Assembly (NCBI GenBank): GCA_028064935.1
Contig: JAPTWT010000306.1
Coordinates: forward strand, 1-5,046
Source: Gammaproteobacteria bacterium
GTDB lineage: Bacteria > Pseudomonadota > Gammaproteobacteria > Acidiferrobacterales > Acidiferrobacteraceae
DNA length: 5,046 nt
Direction: 5' to 3'
Shown: in pieces, positions 1 through 5,046 of the stretch
Layout of the letters: every line of letters starts with the position of its first letter
Numbering within the stretch: the stretch's first letter is position 1
Notes under the pieces: generated by a model
Database searches by the model: none
Seen by the model: only the letters and a program-made list of their open reading frames with translations
Told to the model about the DNA's origin: nothing
Translations under genes and position numbers: made by a program

Positions 1-416
1 GTTAGCGCTTCTATGAGGTGTTGTTGTGCCTGGATGAGCCCGGCTGTGCCTGCGCGCAGCCGCGCGCGGGCGACGCCAAGGGCGCTCAGCGCCTGGCCAT
101 TGAACAGCGGTTGCGTGAGGGTCACGCTATAACTATCCGAGAGGTAGTCCGTCAGGATCGGCAGTCCGATACCCGTCACCTGCGCGCGGTTACCGCCAAC
201 GCTGGCTGCCGCGCCGATGTGGGGATACAGGGCGGATCGGGCGGCCGGCAATCCCGCGCGATCCTCGGCGAGACGCGCCCGCGCCTCTGCAAGAACCGGA
301 TCGTGCGCCACGGCCTCATGGTATGCCGACAGCAGGTCCTCGGCGTATCCTTGCGAAGCGGTCATCGCAAGGCACACACAGATCGCCAGCGCGCCGCGGA
401 GAGAATTGAGGCCCAT
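1..416 (-). CDS. tolC: TolC-family outer-membrane efflux protein, N-terminal part (runs off left edge)
   Basis: Translating the minus strand from the ATG at 416-414 gives about 138 open codons to the window edge. Residues 1-25 form a Sec signal peptide: a short N-terminus with one Arg, a hydrophobic core (ALAICVCLAM), and a likely cleavage site after GYA, before EDLL. The mature start (AEDLLSAYHEAVAHDPVL) matches the TolC pattern of E. coli, AENLMQVYQQA..NPEL. It is followed by an Ala/Arg-rich helix, then LYPHIGAAASVGG and SVTLTQPLFNGQALSAL, which correspond to the first beta-barrel strand and the start of the periplasmic helices. TolC trimers form the outer-membrane exit duct for RND and ABC efflux pumps and type I secretion. 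The C-terminal two thirds lie outside the window, so intactness is unknown. No upstream in-frame ATG or GTG competes with this start, and no good Shine-Dalgarno precedes it. Family assignment is firm; true TolC versus a paralogue is less so. Confidence 0.88.
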   Translation of the reverse strand, partial: MGLNSLRGALAICVCLAMTASQGYAEDLLSAYHEAVAHDPVLAEARARLAEDRAGLPAARSALYPHIGAAASVGGNRAQVTGIGLPILTDYLSDSYSVTLTQPLFNGQALSALGVARARLRAGTAGLIQAQQHLIEAL

Positions 417-427
417 CAGCCATCGTA

Positions 428-441
428 CTGTCTTGCGACAG
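428..441 (-). other. Small GNRA-loop hairpin in the tolC leader
   Basis: On the tolC-sense strand this reads CTGTC-GCAA-GACAG: a perfect 5-bp stem closed by a GCAA tetraloop of the stable GNRA class. It ends 11 bases before the tolC ATG and occupies the zone where a Shine-Dalgarno would normally lie; none is evident. It might affect translation initiation, but that is inference, and a 5-bp stem can occur by chance. Confidence 0.3.
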
Positions 442-551
442 AAAATGAAACGTACGTGTCGGACCGGCGGGTGGCTGCACGCCGCGGGCCACATACCGCA
501 CAGGATACGCCGCCCATGTCCGCGGACTCACGGGATCACGGCGTTCGGTGG

Positions 552-590
552 GACCGATATTTTGATAATTGTCACGATCAAGGGTTCATT
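552..590. promoter_or_regulatory. AT-rich candidate promoter/operator patch between divergent genes
   Basis: This is the only AT-rich stretch in the 288-base gap between tolC and the oxidoreductase remnant. It holds GATAAT (564-569), five of six bases of a sigma-70 -10 box on the plus strand, and an overlapping TTGATA (562-567) that could serve as a -35. No complete pair with 16-18 base spacing and good matches is present on either strand. It also contains a dyad, TTGAT (562-566) and ATCAA (577-581), separated by 10 bases. The rest of the gap, apart from the hairpins listed here, shows no gene or recognisable site. Confidence 0.3.
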
Positions 591-639
591 CCGGGCCCAG
601 AAGGAACGGCGCGAGCGCCTCCCGATGGGCCTTGGCTCG

Positions 640-672
640 CCGCCGGTCCGCCAAACCGGCCCCGGACGGCGG
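640..672 (+). other. GC-rich hairpin with a competing alternative fold in the leader of the oxidoreductase remnant
   Basis: Bases 640-650 pair with 663-672 to make a 10-bp GC-rich stem with one bulged G at 646. Alternatively, bases 642-647 (GCCGGT) pair perfectly with 655-660 (ACCGGC). The two folds exclude each other. No T-run follows, so this is not a standard intrinsic terminator. It lies 33 bases before the ATG at 705. Such pairings are common in GC-rich DNA, so a regulatory role is only a possibility. Confidence 0.25.
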
Positions 673-704
673 GCACGGCCTCAAGGTTTCGGAGATAGAG
701 ACTG

Positions 705-1330
705 ATGTCCGATGCGGATTTCGGTGTCGTCACAATCGGCGCGGGCGGTGGCGCCTGTCCGGCGGCCTACGTACCTGACCGGGGATTCGGCGTGGTCGCC
801 ACATTGCCGGCGCTGCTCGACCCGGCCATTCGCATCGTTGCCAACGCCGGGGTCACGGTCGTGGAACGCGCGCGAGAGGGGTGCGTCCTTTACATGCGCG
901 CGGGCAAGCCCTCGCATGCGGGGGTCGTCATGGCCGTCGGCCGCTGGCCCGTCATACCCGAAGGCTTTGTCGCGCTGGATCTCGCCTTCGATCAGCACGG
1001 CATACGGGCCGACGCGGCGATGCAAACCGGCGCGCCGTACATATACGCCTGCGGCGACGTCAATAGGTAGGTATCGCCTTTCTTGTGGTCGCACGCGAGT
1101 GGAATGACGGACGATACCGGCGGCGGCATCCCGCTTTTTCGAGGTTAGCAACCCGCGGCTGCGCGGCGGCCGGGCGGTTGGCATCGACGCGCATCCACCT
1201 ATCGGCCAAGTCGGTGTGGCCGTGGCGGCGAGCCTACCGGCCTATGACCTGGCGCGCTTCCCCGACCAGCACCGGATGGCCGGCGAGGGTATGGCGTATG
1301 CTGCGTGCACAGGTTTGATAGGTCTCCGGC
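705..1330 (+). pseudogene. Decayed FAD/NAD(P)-dependent oxidoreductase (dihydrolipoamide dehydrogenase-like), internally deleted and frameshifted
   Basis: The ATG at 705 follows a plausible Shine-Dalgarno (GGAG, 691-694). The first 22 residues are the family's FAD-binding start (FGVVTIGAGGGACPAAY). At about residue 24 the sequence jumps to the far end of the NAD domain: LPALLDPAIR, NAGVTVVE, VMAVGRWP (75-82) and DQHGIRADAAMQTGAPYIYACGDV (96-119), the last being the second FAD contact. About 150 or more residues are missing, including the redox CxxxxC motif. The frame stops with TAG at 1068-1070. The dimerisation domain resumes in another frame near 1150, after a TGA at 1105-1107, with HPPIGQVG (about 1189-1212), FPDQHRMAGEGMAYA and CTGLIG, echoing the HPPI/DPQIAxVG and DQGRARVMG segments of intact relatives. 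Recognisable homology fades near 1330, and the C-terminal HPxxxE motif is not seen. It could not work as a disulfide oxidoreductase. The exact subfamily (Lpd, mercuric-reductase-like or glutathione-reductase-like) cannot be fixed. Confidence 0.75.
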
Positions 1331-1423
1331 GGCGCGCCGTCGCGGCCGCGTACAGGGGTGTTTTGCGAGCGCGCTTTGTCGGACATCGGCATCGCCGGCA
1401 TATCGCCTGCCCAAGGCCGGAAG

Positions 1424-1466
1424 GCGCCGCCGGGCAGGATCTCGGCCCTGATACTGTCGGCGGCGC
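1424..1466. other. GC-rich inverted repeat between the convergent remnant and gpmI
   Basis: GCGCCGCCG (1424-1432) is perfectly complementary to CGGCGGCGC (1458-1466). A further CAG (1435-1437) pairs with CTG (1454-1456), leaving a loop of about 16 bases. It lies 46 bases beyond the gpmI stop codon, downstream in the gpmI transcript. It could slow or end transcription, but no U-tract follows on either strand, so I do not call it an intrinsic terminator. The surrounding bases 1331-1511 hold no gene I can recognise; they may be the eroded 3' end of the oxidoreductase. Confidence 0.3.
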
Positions 1467-1511
1467 GCGGGCCTGCGCTCGTGATCCCGGCGAGCGAGGC
1501 CTGTTGGGCGG

Positions 1512-3056
1512 TCAGTCGTCTCGCGAGCGGGCCGTGACCGGCTTTGCGGCGGTCCCGCCGCGCAGGAGGCTTCGCCCGGACATCTCCGGAGGCTGGTCGA
1601 TGCCCAAGAGTTCGAGAACGGTCGGTGCCACGTCGGCAAGATCACCCCCGGAGGCGCACAGGGGCACACGTGCACCGGCCAGCAGGAACGGGACAGGATA
1701 GGCAGTGTGTCGGGTGTGCGGCTCACCGGTCAGGGGGTCGATCATCTCCTCGCAGTTGCCGTGGTCGGCGGTCAGCAGGATTCGGAACCCCCTGGCGAGC
1801 GCCGCCTCGATGACGCGATGGCTTTCGCGGTCGAGTGTCTCGACGGCCTCGATGATGGCGGACCGCACGGCCGTGTGCCCGACCATGTCGGCGTTAGCGA
1901 AGTTGACAAGCACGAACGCATAGCGTCCCGAGGCGATGGCGGCTATGGTTCTGCCGGCCACCGCCCGGGCGCTCATCTCCGGTGTGAGGTCGTAGGTCCT
2001 TGCCATGGGTGAGGCGATTATGGCCCGTTCCTCGCCGGCAAACGGCGTCTCGCGCCCGCCGTTGAAGAAGTAGGTCACGTGCGGGTACTTCTCGGTTTCC
2101 GCGCAACGAAATTGGCGCAACCCATGGTCACTCAGGACCTCGGCCAGCACCCGGCGCGGGCGGTCCGGGGCAAACAGCACGGGAAAGGGGAATTGCGCAT
2201 CGTACTGCGTCGTGCAGGTGATATCGCGGGCCCCGGCAAGACCGCGATCGAAGGCATCGAACGCCGGCAGGCCGATGGCCGCGACCAGTTGGCGGGCGCG
2301 ATCGCTGCGGAAATTGAAATCCAGGATCCTTTCCTCGGGCGGCACGCACGCCGACGCGGTCTCGCCGACCACGGTCGGCATGATGAACTCGTCCGTTTCC
2401 CCCCGGGCGTACGCCTGGGCCAGCGCGTCTTCCGCCGTTTCCGCCGTTTTGCCCTCGCCCTTTATGATGGCCGCCCACGCGCGCCGGGTCCTGTCCCAGT
2501 GCCCGGCCCGGTCCATGGCGTAATAGCGTCCGCTGACCGTGCCGATGCGGCCGGGTTGGCCCTGAAGGGCCTCACTGACCATCGCCAGATAGCGGCCTGC
2601 GGAACGAGGCGGCGCGTCGCGACCATCGGTGATCATGTGAATGACGGGCTCGATCGCTGCCGCATGCAATAGTCGCAGGAGCCCGAGAAGGTGATCGACG
2701 TGGGCGTGCACGCCGCCATCGGATACCAGACCGAGAAGGTGCAGGCGACGCGCCCCCGCCGCCAGCCCTTGCCATGCCGCAAGGGTGCGTACCTCGCCGC
2801 TGTCCAGAGCGCGACGAATACGCCCGAGATCCTGCTCAAGTACGCGCCCGGCGCCGAGCGTCATGTGGCCCACCTCGGAATTGCCGAACTGGCAGTCCGG
2901 CAGGCCGACCGCCGTTCCCGATGCCTGGAGAACGATGTGGGGCCAGGCCGCGAAGTAGCCGTCGAGATGCGGCGTGCGCGCTTGCGCCCAGCCGTTGTCG
3001 CGGCGGGCCGGGCTCACCCCGAAGCCGTCGAAAACGAGAAGCAGGACCGGGTCCAT
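1512..3056 (-). CDS. gpmI: 2,3-bisphosphoglycerate-independent phosphoglycerate mutase
   Basis: This 514-residue cytosolic enzyme interconverts 3- and 2-phosphoglycerate in glycolysis and gluconeogenesis, using two Mn2+ ions and a phosphoserine intermediate. Its length is typical of the family. All signature parts are present: the metal-binding start LLLVFDGFG (D10), the phospho-acceptor serine S60 in GLPDCQFGNSEVGH, SDGGVHAH (H117), TDGRDAPP (144-150), SGRYYAMDR (R177, R183), FNFRSDRARQ (R250, R253), ETEKYPHVTYFFNGG (K323), the metal ligands D390 and H394 in NADMVGHT, D431-H432 in TADHGN, and the histidines of EPHTRHT (447-450). The phosphatase half is split by the inserted transferase domain (about 75-300), as usual. 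The start is supported by a perfect AGGAGG six bases upstream. No frameshift or missing key residue is seen. In many gammaproteobacteria envC and ctpA follow gpmI; here a dead oxidoreductase points toward it instead, so it appears to be transcribed alone. Confidence 0.97.
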   Translation of the reverse strand: MDPVLLLVFDGFGVSPARRDNGWAQARTPHLDGYFAAWPHIVLQASGTAVGLPDCQFGNSEVGHMTLGAGRVLEQDLGRIRRALDSGEVRTLAAWQGLAAGARRLHLLGLVSDGGVHAHVDHLLGLLRLLHAAAIEPVIHMITDGRDAPPRSAGRYLAMVSEALQGQPGRIGTVSGRYYAMDRAGHWDRTRRAWAAIIKGEGKTAETAEDALAQAYARGETDEFIMPTVVGETASACVPPEERILDFNFRSDRARQLVAAIGLPAFDAFDRGLAGARDITCTTQYDAQFPFPVLFAPDRPRRVLAEVLSDHGLRQFRCAETEKYPHVTYFFNGGRETPFAGEERAIIASPMARTYDLTPEMSARAVAGRTIAAIASGRYAFVLVNFANADMVGHTAVRSAIIEAVETLDRESHRVIEAALARGFRILLTADHGNCEEMIDPLTGEPHTRHTAYPVPFLLAGARVPLCASGGDLADVAPTVLELLGIDQPPEMSGRSLLRGGTAAKPVTARSRDD

Positions 3057-3062
3057 GACGCG

Positions 3063-3068
3063 CCTCCT
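3063..3068 (-). promoter_or_regulatory. Consensus Shine-Dalgarno of gpmI
   Basis: The minus strand reads AGGAGG followed by six bases and then the ATG at 3056-3054. This perfect anti-16S match at ideal spacing fixes the gpmI start. Confidence 0.85.
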
Positions 3069-3082
3069 GTTGGCCCGTGGTT

Positions 3083-3094
3083 CGGCATATGCCG
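3083..3094. repeat. 12-bp perfect palindrome in the gpmI leader
   Basis: CGGCATATGCCG is a complete dyad centred at 3088/3089, 14 bases upstream of the gpmI Shine-Dalgarno. It could be an operator half-turn site or a small mRNA hairpin near the ribosome landing zone. A 12-bp palindrome is expected about once in a window of this size, so the evidence for function is its location alone. Confidence 0.35.
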
Positions 3095-3112
3095 CCGGTG
3101 TCTTAACGGTTC

Positions 3113-3132
3113 CACTCTATGGGAAAAGAGTG
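3113..3132. repeat. 6-bp-arm inverted repeat between gpmI and ftsH
   Basis: CACTCT (3113-3118) and AGAGTG (3127-3132) are perfect reverse complements with an 8-base spacer (ATGGGAAA). The site is in the middle of the divergent intergenic region, where an operator controlling either gene might sit. No known regulator consensus is recognised, and no clear gpmI promoter could be matched around it. Confidence 0.3.
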
Positions 3133-3184
3133 CGTCATGCCACCTGTCCCGCAGACCCGGAGGGCGCATGCGCTGCGCGAACGA

Positions 3185-3228
3185 TTGACACAAACCGCCC
3201 GGATAGTAGTGTACGAGTCCCGTATAAT
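3185..3228 (+). promoter_or_regulatory. Candidate ftsH promoter elements (TTGACA and TATAAT)
   Basis: A perfect sigma-70 -10 box TATAAT lies at 3223-3228, about 57 bases before the ftsH ATG. A perfect -35 box TTGACA lies at 3185-3190, but the two are 32 bases apart, far beyond the usual 17. Each therefore needs another partner: at the -35 position for TATAAT there is only CGGATA-like sequence, and 16 bases after TTGACA there is TAGTGT, a weak -10. TATAAT is also flanked by TCCC and GGGA. Two overlapping weak promoters, or one -10-driven promoter with an activator, are both possible. Confidence 0.5.
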
Positions 3229-3274
3229 GGGAAACTGTACCCGCATTGCCGGATCGGCGGCAACGTGGCCTATC

Positions 3275-3279
3275 GGGAG
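3275..3279 (+). promoter_or_regulatory. Shine-Dalgarno of the ftsH homologue
   Basis: GGGAG lies six bases before the ATG at 3286. It supports this start, and hence the reality of the roughly 30-residue cytoplasmic extension before the first membrane segment. Confidence 0.7.
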
Positions 3280-3710
3280 TGACACATGACTCGCGCGGAA
3301 TTCGGCCTCGGTCCGGACAAGAAGCCCGATATCGAGGTGAATAAGCCAGTAAAACCCGTAAGCTTCTGGCAGCGTCCCGACGTCAATCTGATTTTCTATA
3401 TCCTATTTTTCGTCACACTATTCCTTATGTGGCATAACGCCACCGGCGTCCCCAGGGAGACGATCCCCTACAGCCAGTTTCTGGAATATGTCCAGAAAGA
3501 CGAAATCCAGAACGCCGTCATAAGCGACCAGCGCATCACGGGGACACTGAAGCTGAGGGGTCCGACCGGACAGCCCCGTCAATTTGCGACCGTTCCGCTG
3601 CACAACATGCGGCTTGCCAGTCTGTTGGCCGCGCATGGCATCCGGTACGAGGTCCATCGCGCGTCGCCCTGGATGGCGCTCGTGTTGACGTGGATCGTTC
3701 CCTTCGCGCT

Positions 3711-3722
3711 CATTTCCTCTTC
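3711..3722 (+). other. First ftsH frame break (one base lost) in membrane segment two
   Basis: In frame the sequence reads [10 protein letters not shown] and then runs to a stop at 3874-3876. The -1 frame from 3717 reads [10 protein letters not shown], the normal FtsH junction after membrane segment two. Restoring one T in the run at 3713-3715 (ATTTC to ATTTTC) yields [14 protein letters not shown]. No X-XXY-YYZ slippery heptamer is present in the zero frame. Confidence 0.8.
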
Positions 3723-4916
3723 TGGGGATGGATGGGCCGTCGCATGCGGGGCGCCGGCAGTTTCCTCAATATCGGCGACAATCGCGTCCACATTCACCCC
3801 GATACGTTGCCGAAGATTACGTTCGACGACGTGGTCGGGGTCGACGAGGCCAAGGAGGAGTTGCAGGAGAGTATAGAATTCCTCAAGAACCCCCAGCGGA
3901 TCGAGCGGTTCGGCGGCCACATGCCCAAGGGCGTACTGCTCCTCGGTGCGCCCGGTACCGGCAAGACCCTGCTCGCCAGTGCCGTCGCCGGGGAAGCGGG
4001 CGTGCCGTTTTTCAACATCAGCGAGACCGAATTCATCGAGATGTTCGTGGGCGTCGGTGCCGCCCGCGTCCGTGACCTTTTTCATCAGGCTCGCGAGAAG
4101 GCGCCCTGCATCATATTCGTCGACGAGCTCAATGCCATCGGCCGGGCGCGTGGCGGTCCCGTGGTATTCGGGGGGCACGACGAGCGTGAACAGACGCTCA
4201 ACCAGATCCTCACGGAGATGGATGGATTCGATCCGTCGACTGGAGTCGTTGTGATGGCCGCCACGAACAGGCCGGAAGTCCTCAACAAGGCGCTGCTGCG
4301 CGCTGGAAGGTTTGACCGCCAGATTGTGGTCGACAAGCCGGATTTAGCGGCGCGCACAAAGATCCTGCAGTTGCATGCGCGCAAGATCACCATGGGGAAG
4401 GACGTCGACCTGGGCGTCGTCGCGCAGAGGACACCAGGATTCGTCGGAGCCGACCTCGCCAACATCACGAACGAGGCAGCCATACTTGCCATACGCCATA
4501 ATCACGATGCCGTCACGATGGCCGATTTCGAGGCGGCCGTCGACCGGGTCATGGCGGGCCCCGAAAAAAAGCACCGCGTCCTCAATGCTGACGAGAAGCG
4601 CCGCGTCGCCTCCCACGAATCGGGGCATGCGCTTACCGCCGCGAGTATGCCCACCGGGGAGCTCATCCACAAGATATCCATCATCCCCCACGGAGTCGCG
4701 GCGCTGGGCTACACCATGCAGCTGCCCGTGACGGAAAAATTCCTCGCGACGGAAAACGAGCTTCGGGATCAGATAGCCACGCTCATGGGCGGCCGTTCCG
4801 CAGAAGAGCTCGTGTTTGGCGACACCTCCAGCGGCGCGGCCAACGATCTGGAGCGGGCCACGGAGATCGCGCGGGACATGGTCACGCGCCTTGGCATGAG
4901 CGAAAGCCTCGGGCCG

Positions 4917-4933
4917 CGGCATGGGGGCGTAGG
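4917..4933 (+). other. Second ftsH frame break (one base lost) at a G run
   Basis: After GMSESLGPR the current frame reads [11 protein letters not shown] and stops at 4989-4991. The next frame from 4928 reads [21 protein letters not shown], the typical FtsH sequence after LGP. Adding one G to the five-G run at 4923-4927 gives LGPRHGGRRQQ with the family's normal spacing. A lost base just before this run (giving PRTWGRRQ) fits equally well. Confidence 0.8.
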
Positions 4934-5046
4934 CAGCAGTCGCTGTACTTGGGCGGCGATTACACCGAGGAGGCGAACTACAGCGAGCTGACGGCCCAGC
5001 AGATCGACGCGGCGGTGAAGGCCCTGGTCGAGGACGGGCACCGGCG

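Larger units (their letters stand above)
3286..5046 (+). pseudogene. ftsH: FtsH-family membrane AAA+ zinc metalloprotease, frame broken twice, 3' end beyond window
   Basis: FtsH hexamers in the inner membrane unfold and degrade membrane and regulatory proteins using ATP. Three frames join into one protein. Frame one (3286 to about 3714) has an N-terminal cytoplasmic extension (1-32), membrane segment one (about 34-50), the periplasmic domain beginning [12 protein letters not shown], and most of membrane segment two (about 129-143). Frame two (about 3717-4918) holds the AAA+ domain: Walker A GAPGTGKT (3945-3968), pore loop [10 protein letters not shown], Walker [13 protein letters not shown], and the arginine-finger region [11 protein letters not shown]. 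It also holds the peptidase zinc motif HESGH (4614-4628) and third ligand D in [10 protein letters not shown]. Frame three (about 4922-5046) continues [22 protein letters not shown] through to the edge. Both joins need one restored base. Catalytic residues are intact, so the breaks are recent or are sequence errors. Differences from the E. coli form (long N-terminus, DELN for DEID, HESGH for HEAGH) suggest a paralogue of housekeeping FtsH. Confidence 0.85.

Noticed and set aside
562..581. FNR/CRP-type box (TTGAT...ATCAA)
   Set aside because: FNR sites have four bases between half-sites; here there are ten, so the identification fails even though the dyad itself is real.
18..705. Long plus-strand open frames (18-698 and 217-705)
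   Set aside because: They are antisense to tolC for most of their length and low-complexity Arg-rich beyond it. The tolC signal peptide and mature N-terminus on the minus strand are convincing.
681..1184. A 167-codon minus-strand open frame over the oxidoreductase remnant
   Set aside because: The plus strand carries clear oxidoreductase motifs here; the antisense frame is Arg/His-rich with no recognisable domain.
2079..2672. A 197-codon open frame on the plus strand
   Set aside because: It lies entirely within gpmI on the opposite strand, has no recognisable family and shows Arg/Gly-rich composition typical of antisense reading of a GC-rich gene.
2892..2902. PDCQ instead of PDGQ beside the gpmI catalytic serine
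   Set aside because: This position varies among family members as far as I recall, and the essential GNSEVGH motif is unchanged.
3185..3228. Heat-shock sigma-32 promoter for ftsH
   Set aside because: CCCGTATA resembles a sigma-32 -10 box, but the TTGACA lies about 28 bases upstream instead of 13-17, and no TTGAAA-type box is at the right distance.
3119..3234. Direct repeat ATGGGAAA at 3119-3126 and 3227-3234
   Set aside because: An 8-base repeat within a 230-base intergenic region is close to chance expectation and has no regular arrangement.
3711..3722. Programmed -1 ribosomal frameshifting to join the ftsH frames
   Set aside because: The zero frame reads ATT TCC TCT TCT with no X-XXY-YYZ heptamer, and a second similar break further on makes mutation or sequence error more likely. 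I know of no frameshifting in the FtsH family.

Overview
The window comes from a GC-rich bacterium. The protein families and their sequences look proteobacterial, most likely gammaproteobacterial: a TolC-type outer-membrane efflux channel, a cofactor-independent phosphoglycerate mutase and an FtsH protease. I cannot name the species. No mobile element, CRISPR array, tRNA or rRNA is visible.

Layout, left to right. (1) Bases 1-416, minus strand: the 5' part of a tolC-family gene that runs off the left edge, with a clear signal peptide. (2) Bases 417-704: a divergent intergenic region with an AT-rich patch around 552-590, a small GNRA-loop hairpin just upstream of the tolC start, and a GC-rich hairpin pair just upstream of the next gene. 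(3) Bases 705 to about 1330, plus strand: the decayed remains of an FAD/NAD(P)-dependent dihydrolipoamide-dehydrogenase-type oxidoreductase. It has lost most of its FAD and NAD domains, including the redox-active disulfide, and carries stops and a frameshift. (4) Bases 1331-1511: no recognisable gene, one GC-rich inverted repeat. (5) Bases 1512-3056, minus strand: an intact gpmI with all family catalytic motifs. (6) Bases 3057-3285: a divergent promoter region with strong ribosome binding sites on both sides, several small dyads and a perfect TATAAT. (7) Bases 3286-5046, plus strand: an ftsH-family gene, cut by the right edge, whose reading frame is broken twice by apparent one-base losses although all catalytic motifs remain.

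The genes do not form one operon: strands alternate (tolC left, oxidoreductase right, gpmI left, ftsH right). The functions are separate: envelope efflux, central glycolysis/gluconeogenesis and membrane-protein quality control. The main theme is gene decay. One oxidoreductase is clearly dead. The FtsH homologue is either freshly broken or affected by sequence error at short homopolymers. I did not find a convincing previously undescribed system. The most useful points are the two ftsH frameshifts, the internally deleted oxidoreductase, and the edge-truncated tolC.
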